Source: an uncultured Eubacterium sp.
GTDB lineage: Bacteria; Bacillota; Clostridia; Peptostreptococcales; Anaerovoracaceae
Direction: 5' to 3'
DNA length: 43,156 bases
Assembly (NCBI GenBank): GCA_937966095.1
Contig: CALCKF010000069.1
Span: 1-43,156, forward strand
Part shown: positions 14,229 to 22,339 of the stretch, one piece after another
Position numbering within the stretch: the first letter of the stretch is position 1
Layout: each line of letters starts with the position of its first letter
Position numbers and translations under genes: made by a program
Notes under the pieces: model-generated
Told to the model about the DNA's origin: nothing
Databases searched by the model: none
What the model saw: only the letters and a program-made list of their open reading frames with translations

Positions 14229-14287
14229 GTTTCTGAATCAATGTTCTGACATTTTGTTCAATTTATCTACAAAGAGGCGATCTTGTC

Positions 14288-14485
14288 TTATTCTGCACCG
14301 CCCCTGTAAGTGATGAGATCCTCAGCTATTTCATTGGCAGCTATGGAAACCGGTTTTTCCACATCAGCTTCGGTCAGTTTAGGCATGCCCTCTATTATAT
14401 CTCTTGCTCTCTTAGCCGCAAGGATAACAAGAGTGTAACGGCTGTCTACCTTTGTCCTTATGAGATTTATCGATGGATATAACAT
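14288..14485 (-). CDS. rpoZ: RNA polymerase omega subunit
   Basis: A 65-residue omega subunit. It opens MLYPSINLIRTKVDSRYTLVILAAKRARDI, broken here as the usual 'P....L.....sRYtLV..AAKRAR.I' signature, which binds the beta' C-terminus and helps assemble RNA polymerase. Its start overlaps the gmk stop by one base, so the two are co-translated. It is at the short end of the family length. Confidence 0.95.
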   Translation of the reverse strand: MLYPSINLIRTKVDSRYTLVILAAKRARDIIEGMPKLTEADVEKPVSIAANEIAEDLITYRGGAE

Positions 14486-15099
14486 TACAATTCCTCCTTA
14501 TATCTGCTGACTATCCTGTCAACTTCTTTATTGTTGAGTTTACACTGTTCCGCCATTATTATCGCTCTTACGAGGCTTATGGCTACATCCAGCTCCTCGT
14601 TTATCACCCTGTAATCATACTGATCTATACATGATATCTCAGCCAGAGCCGCTCCCAGCCTTCTGGCCATAGTCTCTTCAGTTTCAGACCCTCTCTCGCT
14701 TATTCGCTTCTTCAGTTCATCTATTGAAGGCGGAAGTATGAATATGAATACTCCTTCCGGAAAGGTCTTCTTTACCTGAAGAGCTCCCTGCACATCTATT
14801 TCAAGGATAACATCTGTCCCCTGCTCCAGCCACTGCATGACACTTTTTTTCGGAGTCCCGTAAAAGTTGCCGTACACATTGGCATACTCTATAAAGCCAT
14901 CTTCCTTTATCAGTGACTCAAATGCTTCCTTATCGACAAAGCTGTAATGGACATTATCTATTTCCCCTTCACGCGGAGACCGTGTCGTCATTGATACAGA
15001 CATCTTTATATTTCTTTCCGCATCAAGTACTTCTTTACAGATCGTGCCCTTTCCGGCTCCGGAAGGGCCTGAAATCACAAACAGCTTGCCTTTTGTCAT
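14485..15099 (-). CDS. gmk: Guanylate kinase
   Basis: A 204-residue guanylate kinase converting GMP to GDP. The P-loop VISGPSGAGKGTI, the GMP-binding block 'SMTTRSPREGEIDNVHYSFV' and the lid region with EIDVQGALQVK are all present. AGGAG precedes the ATG. The downstream partner is rpoZ. In many Firmicutes remA lies between yicC and gmk, but here the 92-base gap has no remA. Confidence 0.97.
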   Translation of the reverse strand: MTKGKLFVISGPSGAGKGTICKEVLDAERNIKMSVSMTTRSPREGEIDNVHYSFVDKEAFESLIKEDGFIEYANVYGNFYGTPKKSVMQWLEQGTDVILEIDVQGALQVKKTFPEGVFIFILPPSIDELKKRISERGSETEETMARRLGAALAEISCIDQYDYRVINEELDVAISLVRAIIMAEQCKLNNKEVDRIVSRYKEEL

Positions 15100-15191
15100 C
15101 TATACACTCCTAAAACTATACAAGTCGATTTATTTGTCTGAACAATAATTATATCACTGTTTTTTCACATCATCAAGCTTAATATCGACAG

Positions 15192-16076
15192 TTATTCGAT
15201 ATTTTGTACCTGCTCTCTGATCTTTTCTATTTCTCCCTTAGCTTCCAGCATCAGTGAAGTTATCTCAAGATCATTTGATTTTGACCCGATAGTATTAGCC
15301 TCTCGATTCATTTCCTGAACAAGAAAATCCAGCTTTTTACCTATTGGGCTTTCACCAGATTCAAGCATATCCTTGAGCTGCTGCATATGGCTGTCAAGTC
15401 TTACAAGCTCCTCCGTTATATTGGATTTATCAGCAAAGACTGCTGCTTCGATAAGTATCCTTTCACTTGGTACTTCAAGCACATCCTCCGTAAGCTCCTT
15501 TATCCTGGTATAAAGTCTTTCTGTGTATTCCTCCACTACCATCGGAGCACGCTCTTCTATCTTTTTCACTATATCCCTTACGAGTCTCCCTCTCATAAAA
15601 AGATCTTCTGAAAGTTTCGACCCTTCCACGGCACGCATACCGTCAAGATTATCCGTAGCAAGCAGGACCGCTCTTTCTATGACCTCCATTACTGCATCCT
15701 CATCTTCTATATCAGATACAGATCTCATGACATCAGGCATAGAAGCCACCATACCGATATCTATGTCGCCTGCAAGTCTGTATGTATCCTTCAGTTCTCT
15801 TAAATTGTCTATATACTGGCGGGCTATGAGAGTATTAAGCTTTACAGTCACATCTTCTTCCGTGAGATTGTCTATCATTATTGATACTTCGGCCTTTCCT
15901 CTTTTCACCTTTTTCTTTACGATGGCCTTTATTTTCTCCTCTGCAAACGAATATCGCTTTGGCATTTTGACATTTATATCAGAATATCTGTGATTTATGG
16001 TTTTTATTTCCGCCGTCACATTTCTCCTTCCGTCCGCATATTCTCCGCGGCCAAAGCCGGTCATACTTTTTATCAT
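15192..16076 (-). CDS. yicC: YicC/YloC-family endoribonuclease
   Basis: A protein of about 294 residues starting MIKSMTGFGRG, the canonical N-terminus of the YicC family, followed by 'TAEIKTINHRYSDI'. The C-terminus has the DUF1732 signature (GKKLDFLVQEMNREANTIGSKS). Family members are endoribonucleases linked to RNA decay. The ATG at 16076 follows GGGG and gives the family-standard start; an ATG four codons upstream lacks a site. It is divergent from rqcH and heads the yicC-gmk-rpoZ group. Confidence 0.93.
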   Translation of the reverse strand: MIKSMTGFGRGEYADGRRNVTAEIKTINHRYSDINVKMPKRYSFAEEKIKAIVKKKVKRGKAEVSIMIDNLTEEDVTVKLNTLIARQYIDNLRELKDTYRLAGDIDIGMVASMPDVMRSVSDIEDEDAVMEVIERAVLLATDNLDGMRAVEGSKLSEDLFMRGRLVRDIVKKIEERAPMVVEEYTERLYTRIKELTEDVLEVPSERILIEAAVFADKSNITEELVRLDSHMQQLKDMLESGESPIGKKLDFLVQEMNREANTIGSKSNDLEITSLMLEAKGEIEKIREQVQNIE

Positions 16077-16164
16077 CTTTTTCCCCATTTCATTTTCTTA
16101 TATGATAATATTATACCGTAGCATATGTATTTTTATTATATCATGGATCAGGGAGGAAATAAAT

Positions 16165-17874
16165 ATGTCCTTTGACGGGATGGTCACATACGCAGCTGTC
16201 AAAGAATTCAGAGACAGCCTTCGTTTAGGAAAAATAGACAAGATATACCAGCCTAACCAAGAGCAGCTGCTTCTTGTAATACATACTGTCAGCGGCAAGC
16301 GGCGTCTTCTGCTGTCTTCCTCAGGCAATCACTGTGCTGCATATCTTGTAGAAAAATCACCGGAAAATCCGGCTTCTCCGCCTGTATTCTGCATGGTCCT
16401 CCGCAAGCATTTGAATGCCGCCAGGATAATGGACATAAAGCAGTACCAGAATGACAGAATAATCGAGATTCTTATGGAAACTGTAAACGATCTTGGTTTT
16501 TCTGTAAACAAAAAACTAATTATCGAAATAATGGGAAAACACAGCAATATACTGCTTGTCGACATGGACAGCGGTAAGATAATCGACAGCATAAAACATG
16601 TCTCGATAGATGTCAACAGGGCAAGGCAGATATTGCCAGGAAAAATATACCAGTATCCGCCTCCGCAGGATAAAATACCGTTCACCGATATAACGCTGAC
16701 AGATATGGAAAAACTCGTATCAGATCAGCCACAGCCGGAGCGCAGTATTCTGTCCGGCATACAGGGTATCTCACCAGCACTTGCCCAGACGATAGCGGCA
16801 TCAGGCGATCCTTCCTCATGCTTCAAAAAACTCCGTGACATCGTGGATTCAATAGATTCTGGAAATATCAGACCCGTAGTCTATCTAAATGAGAGCGGTG
16901 TGCCGGCAGATTTTCATGTAACACCACTATACGGATTCGATGAGCTGTACGAAAGTGTTTTCTTCGACTCCTTCAGTCAGGCGGCGGATTATTTCTTCAG
17001 CAACAGAGAGATCTCCAATACTGTAAGGCAGAAGGCCAATGATATAATGCGTACGGTCAAAGCTCATCTGGATAAGCTCAAACTCAAAACGCAGCGTCTT
17101 GAAGAGGATCTTCTGAGGGCTGAAAACTCAGAAAAATACAGGCTTTACGGTGAGCTTCTCACAGCCAATATACACATGGCGAAAACCGGAGATACTAATA
17201 TCAATGTTATCAATTACTATGATGGCTCTACTGTTTCGATCCCGCTGGATCCCAGATTTACTCCGGCAAAAAACGCACAGCTTTTCTACAAAAAATATGG
17301 AAAATCGAAAACAGCTCTCAAAGAAAAAAAAATACAGCTGCAGGAAGTATCACAGACTATAACGTATCTGGAATCCGTTGTATCATATCTCGACCGTGCC
17401 TCAACAGTTGAGGAAGTGGATCTTCTGAAACAGGAGCTCATAGATTCCGGATTCATACGATACCGTAAAAACAGGCGGCAAAGGGAAATCAAAAACAGAC
17501 CCAAGCCATACACATATACGCTCAGGTCAGGAAAAACAGTCATGGTCGGAAGAAACAACAGGGAAAACGACTGGCTGACATTAAAAAAAGCTTCATCATC
17601 AGATATATGGTTCCATACAAAGGATATACCTGGTTCCCATACAGTACTGATCCTCAACGGAAGCGAACCTGATGTCAATGATCTGGCTGAAGCGGCTTCA
17701 ATCGCTGCATTTCACAGCAAAGCTTCAGGCTCGGAAAACGTTCCCGTAGATTATACGAGGATACGGTATGTCAAAAAACCATCGGGCGCAAAACCCGGCA
17801 TGGTGATTTTTACTCACAATAAAACACTTTATGTGGATCCTGCCGTTCCTGAAAAATCCGACAGTACGCTGTGA
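16165..17874 (+). CDS. rqcH: NFACT-family ribosome quality control protein (RqcH/FbpA)
   Basis: A 569-residue protein, the bacterial Rqc2 homologue that binds stalled 50S subunits and adds C-terminal alanine tails. The NFACT-N domain opens MSFDGMVTYAAVKEFRDSL. A middle coiled-coil region (about residues 300-430) is followed by the NFACT-R domain with 'SSSDIWFHTKDIPGSHTVL', matching the conserved DIWFH..d.pGsHv. The start at 16165 follows GGGAGG. A longer upstream frame lacks homology. It is divergent from yicC and converges on the hydrolase gene. Confidence 0.94.
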   Translation: MSFDGMVTYAAVKEFRDSLRLGKIDKIYQPNQEQLLLVIHTVSGKRRLLLSSSGNHCAAYLVEKSPENPASPPVFCMVLRKHLNAARIMDIKQYQNDRIIEILMETVNDLGFSVNKKLIIEIMGKHSNILLVDMDSGKIIDSIKHVSIDVNRARQILPGKIYQYPPPQDKIPFTDITLTDMEKLVSDQPQPERSILSGIQGISPALAQTIAASGDPSSCFKKLRDIVDSIDSGNIRPVVYLNESGVPADFHVTPLYGFDELYESVFFDSFSQAADYFFSNREISNTVRQKANDIMRTVKAHLDKLKLKTQRLEEDLLRAENSEKYRLYGELLTANIHMAKTGDTNINVINYYDGSTVSIPLDPRFTPAKNAQLFYKKYGKSKTALKEKKIQLQEVSQTITYLESVVSYLDRASTVEEVDLLKQELIDSGFIRYRKNRRQREIKNRPKPYTYTLRSGKTVMVGRNNRENDWLTLKKASSSDIWFHTKDIPGSHTVLILNGSEPDVNDLAEAASIAAFHSKASGSENVPVDYTRIRYVKKPSGAKPGMVIFTHNKTLYVDPAVPEKSDSTL

Positions 17875-17891
17875 GATCTACTCTCACAGCG
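17867..17891. terminator. Hairpin spanning both stop codons of two converging genes
   Basis: CGCTGTGAG (17867-17875) pairs perfectly with CTCACAGCG (17883-17891) around a 7-base loop. The rqcH stop and the hydrolase stop both lie in the stem. No T-run follows on either strand, so it may act as a 3' stabiliser or rely on other factors. Confidence 0.55.
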
Positions 17892-18741
17892 CCTGGACCC
17901 ATTCCACCATTCTTGTGATGACTTCATCACCTCTGCTTGTGACATTGCCGTTATGTATCTCATGAAAAAGGCCTTCCCACTCTATGTACGTTATATCATC
18001 TCCTCTGTCTCTCAGTCTTTCCGCTATCCTCCTGCTCCCCTCAACATCACATATCCTGTCAGATCCTCCATGCATCAAAAGCACCGGGACTGCCGCTCCC
18101 CCCAGGTCATCATAAGCTGTGCCCTTTTCAAGTCTGAGACCCGTTTCGAATCCATCCACCGCACACAGAAGAGAGATCCTGTTATGTACCATGGGATTTT
18201 CCCTGTATGGTCTGACCGACTCAAGATTGCCCAGATCCTCCTCGTTTACCTGTGACCCTATGGTAAGATCCGGCAATATACGTGCCATCAGTTTTACCAT
18301 AACATACAGAGGTGCCGGAACAGGACGAACAAGCCTTATCCACGGAGCCGATATTATATATCCGCAGGGATGACCGTTCAGTTCACCTCTGCATCTGTAA
18401 TCGAGCACTATGTTGCCTCCCATGCTATGCCCATAAAGTATAATGGATTTTCCGGGATATTGTTTCTCGCTGTATCTGATAAGATCTGTTATATCGTCCA
18501 GCACTTCTTCTCTGGGTGCACAATGGCCCTTTTTCCCTATGGAATCACCATGACCTCTCAGATCCATGGAAATACAGGCCATGTTTTTTTCTCTGAAGGC
18601 CTCCGCGACTCTGTCGAATCTGCCTCCATATTCTCCTATACCGTGAATTATGCATATCACCTTGTCAGGATCCGCAAGCTGCCATGAATACCCCTGTATC
18701 TTTCCGCCTTCAAGTTCTTTAAGAACAAAACCGTCATACAT
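17884..18741 (-). CDS. Alpha/beta hydrolase (monoacylglycerol lipase-like)
   Basis: A serine hydrolase of about 285 residues. The oxyanion/strand region is IHGIGEYGGRF, the DLRGHGDS motif follows, the nucleophile elbow is GHSMGGN, and the acid (LMHGGSDRICD) and histidine (GLFHEIHN) complete a likely catalytic triad. These features fit Hydrolase_4 monoacylglycerol lipases or lysophospholipases. The ATG at 18741 has AAGGAG eight bases upstream; the longer frame from 18759 has no good site. No signal peptide is visible, so it is likely cytosolic. Confidence 0.9.
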   Translation of the reverse strand: MYDGFVLKELEGGKIQGYSWQLADPDKVICIIHGIGEYGGRFDRVAEAFREKNMACISMDLRGHGDSIGKKGHCAPREEVLDDITDLIRYSEKQYPGKSIILYGHSMGGNIVLDYRCRGELNGHPCGYIISAPWIRLVRPVPAPLYVMVKLMARILPDLTIGSQVNEEDLGNLESVRPYRENPMVHNRISLLCAVDGFETGLRLEKGTAYDDLGGAAVPVLLMHGGSDRICDVEGSRRIAERLRDRGDDITYIEWEGLFHEIHNGNVTSRGDEVITRMVEWVQAL

Positions 18742-18825
18742 TCCTCCGGCTCCTTTCACGCATTTAACACTTTATCTGAAATATTCCATTAAAATACATA
18801 CTTATTACAATACACTAAAATATCG

Positions 18826-18854
18826 TTGAAAAACAGCTGCATCTGACATAAAAT
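18826..18854 (+). promoter_or_regulatory. Promoter of the small zinc-ribbon gene
   Basis: TTGAAA (18826-18831) and TAAAAT (18849-18854) are separated by exactly 17 bases, 72 bases before the start codon. Confidence 0.6.
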
Positions 18855-18926
18855 CAATATACGGCTCCATTAGATATAACAGACGAAGATCATCATGTTC
18901 AACTTTTTCAGAAAGGAGGACGCACT

Positions 18927-19064
18927 ATGAAAAAATCATGTACGATATGCGGCTGCAAATACGACAATCTGATCGTATTCAAAACCGGTCACGTATGTGA
19001 AGACTGTCTTCAGCATCTGAAATCCGATTTTCAGCCAGACAGTCAGGTGCGCGCCCGGGATTAG
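18927..19064 (+). CDS. Small zinc-ribbon protein, possibly Gin/CsfB-like
   Basis: A 45-residue frame with a GAAAGGAGG site six bases before the ATG. It reads MKKSCTICGCKYDN and later GHVCEDCLQHL, so two CxxC pairs (C5/C8 and C24/C27) frame a zinc site. The spacing and the 'C.IC......G.vC.dC' pattern resemble Gin (CsfB), an anti-sigma-G factor, but the similarity is too short to be sure. It has its own promoter and converges on the flavin reductase, one base from its stop. Confidence 0.65.
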   Translation: MKKSCTICGCKYDNLIVFKTGHVCEDCLQHLKSDFQPDSQVRARD

Positions 19065-19065
19065 T

Positions 19066-19707
19066 TTAATTTCCCTGTTTTCTTCGTCTTTTTTTCTTAA
19101 TGGAGTCCTTCCTGTTTCGTGATGCTGCAAGACGTTTCTTCGTTTTAGGCTTCATCACCGAATATCCGAATCTTCCAATCGGCCTTCTTTGTAGTGCAAA
19201 ATACTGCCCGTGGTTATAAGCTACGAGCCCTGCTTCATCAAGACACAGCCTCCCGTCTTCATCCATCAGATCTGCATCGGCCGATACACTGACTATCTCG
19301 GCGATAAACATATCATGTGTCTGAAATTCTCTTTTATCGATCACTCTGCATTCTATATTTACCGGAGACTCTTCTATTGAAGGACATCGGACAGCTTTGC
19401 TCGCTGATGTGGTAAGACTCTGCTCTCTGAATTTATCTGTATCGCGTCCTGACTTTACTCCGCAATAATCTGCCGCAAAAGTCAGTTTTTCCGTAGTGAG
19501 GTTTATGACAAATTCACCTGTACGCTCTATTATATCGTGAGAAAACCGTGACTTTCTTACCGAAATATATGTTATAGGAGGATCCGAATTGATTATCCCC
19601 GTCCATGCTATGGTTATTATATTTTTCACATCACCGTCTCCGCATGAAACCATTACCACCGGGACCGGATTCAGCATTGTCCCGGGTTTGAATACTGTTT
19701 TTGACAT
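19066..19707 (-). CDS. Flavin reductase-like FMN-binding protein
   Basis: About 213 residues with the split-barrel flavin reductase domain: 'NPVPVVMVSCGD', 'NIITIAWTGIINSDPPITYISVR', and 'SHDIIERTGEFVINL', the phosphate-binding and dimer segments. It would bind FMN and act in electron transfer to an unidentified partner. The start at 19707 follows AAAGGAG by eight bases. The C-terminal 28 residues are an unusual lysine/arginine-rich tail (KKKRRRKQGN), not part of the fold. Confidence 0.88.
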   Translation of the reverse strand: MSKTVFKPGTMLNPVPVVMVSCGDGDVKNIITIAWTGIINSDPPITYISVRKSRFSHDIIERTGEFVINLTTEKLTFAADYCGVKSGRDTDKFREQSLTTSASKAVRCPSIEESPVNIECRVIDKREFQTHDMFIAEIVSVSADADLMDEDGRLCLDEAGLVAYNHGQYFALQRRPIGRFGYSVMKPKTKKRLAASRNRKDSIKKKRRRKQGN

Positions 19708-19778
19708 AGCTTTATCTCCTTTCTGACGTTGTGATGTCGTCATTTCGACGTCTATGTTTTTCCGATCAACTAAGCAAA

Positions 19779-20717
19779 CTATATTTTTCTCAACCTGCCA
19801 AGCACATTAATAAAATCATCCGGCAGCGGGCTCTCGAACGTCATTCTTTCACCGGTGTCGGGATGCGTGAACCCAAGTACACCTGCATGGAGCATCTGCC
19901 TCTTCGCTCCTTCTCTGTTTTTTGCCGGTCCGTAAAGCTCATCTCCCAGCAGCGGATGATGTATATATGCCATGTGTACTCTTATCTGATGTGTGCGTCC
20001 TGTCTCAAGCCGGGCCTCAATAAAAGTGAACCGGCCGAAACGCTCCAGGACTCTGTAATGTGTCACGGCATTTCTGGAATTTATATCGGTAACTGCTTTT
20101 TTCATTCTGTTTTTAGGATCACGTCCTATAGGCTTGTCTACAGTGCCCTCATCTTCTATGATATTATTATATACGATCGCGCGATATCTCCTTGTGATGG
20201 AGTGCTCAGCCAGCTGATATGAAAGGCTGCTGTGAGCCCGGTCTGTTTTCGCCACCATCAGAAGACCGCTTGTATCTTTATCTATCCTGTGGACTATTCC
20301 CGGCCTGACTATCCCGTTTATAGATGACAGATTGTCTCCGCAGTGATACATGAGAGCATTTACAAGAGTAGAGGAAGTATTCCCCGGTGCCGGATGTACC
20401 ACCATTCCCGCAGGTTTGTCCACAATCAGCAGGGACTTATCTTCATATACTATATTAAGAGGTATGTTTTCCGGCTCGACTTCCAGTCTGTCAGGCTCAG
20501 GTATCATTATGATCACCTTGTCCCCTTTGGATGCCTTATATTTTTTCTCTCTGCATACATCCCCATTTACTGTCACATTCCCGTTTTCCAGAAGTTTCTG
20601 GACAAAGCTTCTGGAATATCCTCCAAGCTCAGATGTAAGCAATATATCAAGTCTTTTTCCCTCGGTATTTTCCGATACGATCAGCTCTTCTCTTTTAAGG
20701 ATATCGTTACAGTCCAC
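19779..20717 (-). CDS. rluD: RluA/RluD-family 23S rRNA pseudouridine synthase
   Basis: About 312 residues. An S4 domain (RLDILLTSELGGYSRSFVQKLL) precedes the catalytic domain with the family motif HRIDKDTSGLLMVAK, where the aspartate is the nucleophile, and 'ETGRTHQIRVHMA'. It converts uridines in 23S rRNA to pseudouridine; the RluD assignment (positions 1911-1917 of E. coli) is by family only. The start is GTG at 20717 overlapping the lspA stop by 11 bases after a GAGGGG site; an ATG at 20750 lies deeper in lspA without a site. Confidence 0.92.
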   Translation of the reverse strand: MDCNDILKREELIVSENTEGKRLDILLTSELGGYSRSFVQKLLENGNVTVNGDVCREKKYKASKGDKVIIMIPEPDRLEVEPENIPLNIVYEDKSLLIVDKPAGMVVHPAPGNTSSTLVNALMYHCGDNLSSINGIVRPGIVHRIDKDTSGLLMVAKTDRAHSSLSYQLAEHSITRRYRAIVYNNIIEDEGTVDKPIGRDPKNRMKKAVTDINSRNAVTHYRVLERFGRFTFIEARLETGRTHQIRVHMAYIHHPLLGDELYGPAKNREGAKRQMLHAGVLGFTHPDTGERMTFESPLPDDFINVLGRLRKI

Positions 20718-21183
20718 TTTCTCCCCTCTTTCCTTCAAAAAAAATGACATCCAGCAGCAGCAAGCCGCAGCCTACGCATATGGATATGTCCGCTACGTTG
20801 AATACAGGGAAGTCAATAAACGGGATGAATCTGCAGTCAAACATATCCACTACATACCCGCTGAATATCCTGTCTATCAGATTCCCTATGCCTCCTCCGC
20901 ATATACAGGATATCGCGACAAGCATGCATCGGCTCCAGCTGTTTCTCTTCAGCCATATAATGACAATACCTGCCGCAAGAGCTATCGCCGGAATAACTAC
21001 AAGTATTGCCCACTGCTGTTCCCACATGCTGAAAGCGGCACCTTCATTCCTTATATATGTTATATGGAATATGCCATCGATCACCGGTATGGTCTGGCCG
21101 GGCTCCATACCGGATGATATAAAATATTTGACCGCCTGATCAATGATTATGATAACTGCGATCATAGCAAAATAAAATATCAT
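20707..21183 (-). CDS. lspA: Lipoprotein signal peptidase (signal peptidase II)
   Basis: A 158-residue membrane protease with four predicted membrane helices. The N-terminal 'IDQAVKYFI' motif, 'RNEGAAFSM' and the two catalytic aspartates (in GYVVDMFD and VFNVADISI) are all present. It removes signal peptides from prolipoproteins after lipid attachment. The ATG at 21183 has no adjacent ribosome binding site; a GGAGG lies further upstream, separated by a palindromic hairpin. Confidence 0.95.
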   Translation of the reverse strand: MIFYFAMIAVIIIIDQAVKYFISSGMEPGQTIPVIDGIFHITYIRNEGAAFSMWEQQWAILVVIPAIALAAGIVIIWLKRNSWSRCMLVAISCICGGGIGNLIDRIFSGYVVDMFDCRFIPFIDFPVFNVADISICVGCGLLLLDVIFFEGKRGESGL

Positions 21184-21197
21184 ATAAATATGAAAAT

Positions 21198-21213
21198 GGG
21201 GCGATATCGCCCC
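21198..21213. promoter_or_regulatory. Perfect palindrome between divIVA and lspA
   Basis: GGGGCGATATCGCCCC forms a 6-bp GC stem with a 4-base loop. On the minus strand GGAGG lies just before it and the lspA ATG 14 bases after it. It may be a weak terminator of divIVA (ATTTTC follows) or may bring the upstream ribosome binding site close to the lspA start. Confidence 0.45.
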
Positions 21214-21223
21214 GCCTCCTTTA

Positions 21224-21826
21224 TTATTTTGTGTTTCTTATATTTCTCATCGTCTCCTGCTTTTCCACAGTGCCGTTGATATCCTTGTAATGCAATGTAC
21301 CGGATTTAGGTTCCGGCTTTCCTCTCTGCTGATCATATGAAGGCAGATCATCAAAATCATCAACTCCCAGCTCCGGCAGCATGTCTCCGCTCATCGATTC
21401 AAATCGCTGGAGCTCCGACTCAAGCATTCTTTTATATCTGTTCCTGAAATCTATCAACCTGTTTCTCATAGCTGCGGTTTCTTCTGCTATCCTGTCAGCA
21501 TTGTCCCTGGCTTCTCTCTGCATCAGCTGTGCATCAAGCTCTGCATTCTTCATAAGTATACTTGCTCTTTTTTCTGCACTCGATGAGATATCAGCCATAA
21601 GTGCCTTAGCTGCCTCCAGCGTCTCCACCACTGTTCCCTCTGAGCTTCTGTATCGTTCAAGCTCTTCCACAAGTCTGCTGTTTTCTTCTTTTGTCTGTCT
21701 GAGTTCATTCAGCAGGCCTTCCAGGTCTATCGTTATCTCATCAAGAAACTGATTGACCTCGTCCTCCTTATATCCGCGAACAGATCTTGTGAATTCCTTT
21801 TCCTGTATATCTATGGGTCTGATCAT
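21224..21826 (-). CDS. divIVA: DivIVA domain protein
   Basis: About 200 residues. The N-terminal DivIVA membrane-binding segment (MIRPIDIQEKEFTRSVRGY, with KEDEVNQFLDEI) leads into a long coiled coil (about 40-160). DivIVA marks curved membranes at poles and septa and recruits division or sporulation factors. The start at 21826 follows GGAGG by nine bases. It overlaps or abuts the end of sepF. YggT and YlmH, often found between sepF and divIVA, are absent. Confidence 0.93.
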   Translation of the reverse strand: MIRPIDIQEKEFTRSVRGYKEDEVNQFLDEITIDLEGLLNELRQTKEENSRLVEELERYRSSEGTVVETLEAAKALMADISSSAEKRASILMKNAELDAQLMQREARDNADRIAEETAAMRNRLIDFRNRYKRMLESELQRFESMSGDMLPELGVDDFDDLPSYDQQRGKPEPKSGTLHYKDINGTVEKQETMRNIRNTK

Positions 21827-21837
21827 TATGTTTCCTC

Positions 21838-22329
21838 CTATTTCCACGGATTGACATCTTCTGAATTTCCGCCGGCAAAGTTATAAGGCTTGTTTTCACC
21901 TTCGGCAAATATTGAAACATTTTCAGGAGCAAATATGAAAATATTATTAGCTACCTTCTGTACATTTCCATTGAGAGCATATGTCGCCCCGCCCAGAAAA
22001 TCGAATATCTTCCTTGCAGTGTCGGAATCGAGCTTCTCCAGGTTGACGATGATAGGCTTTCTGCTTTTCAGACTGTCGACAAGCTTGGAGCATTCATCAA
22101 AGCCTTTAGGTTCTATCACCACCAGCTTGAAGGCGCTGGTTATTGCTTTTACAGTCCTGTTCTGCATAGGCACCACATTGCTGTTTTCGTATTTCTGCTG
22201 GGAAGTGAAAGGCTGTCTCGTTTCGACAGGTTTCCGGTCATAATTATAATCCTCCTCTTCCATCTCCATATCTTCATCCTCATATTCTTCAAAGCCCATC
22301 AAATTCTTAAATTTATCAAATACTCCCAT
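21838..22329 (-). CDS. sepF: Cell division protein SepF
   Basis: A 163-residue SepF. The N-terminal amphipathic membrane-binding helix (MGVFDKFKNLMGFEEYE) is followed by an acidic linker and the SepF core (KPIIVNLEKLDSDTARKIFDFLGGATYAL), which bundles FtsZ filaments and anchors them to the membrane. GGAGGTAATCA precedes the ATG. Located between yggS and divIVA. Confidence 0.95.
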   Translation of the reverse strand: MGVFDKFKNLMGFEEYEDEDMEMEEEDYNYDRKPVETRQPFTSQQKYENSNVVPMQNRTVKAITSAFKLVVIEPKGFDECSKLVDSLKSRKPIIVNLEKLDSDTARKIFDFLGGATYALNGNVQKVANNIFIFAPENVSIFAEGENKPYNFAGGNSEDVNPWK

Positions 22330-22339
22330 TGATTACCTC

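Noticed and set aside
20350..21117. Long plus-strand frame of 255 codons opposite rluD and lspA
   Set aside because: It lies wholly antisense to two well-recognised genes, crosses the boundary between them and has no recognisable domain.
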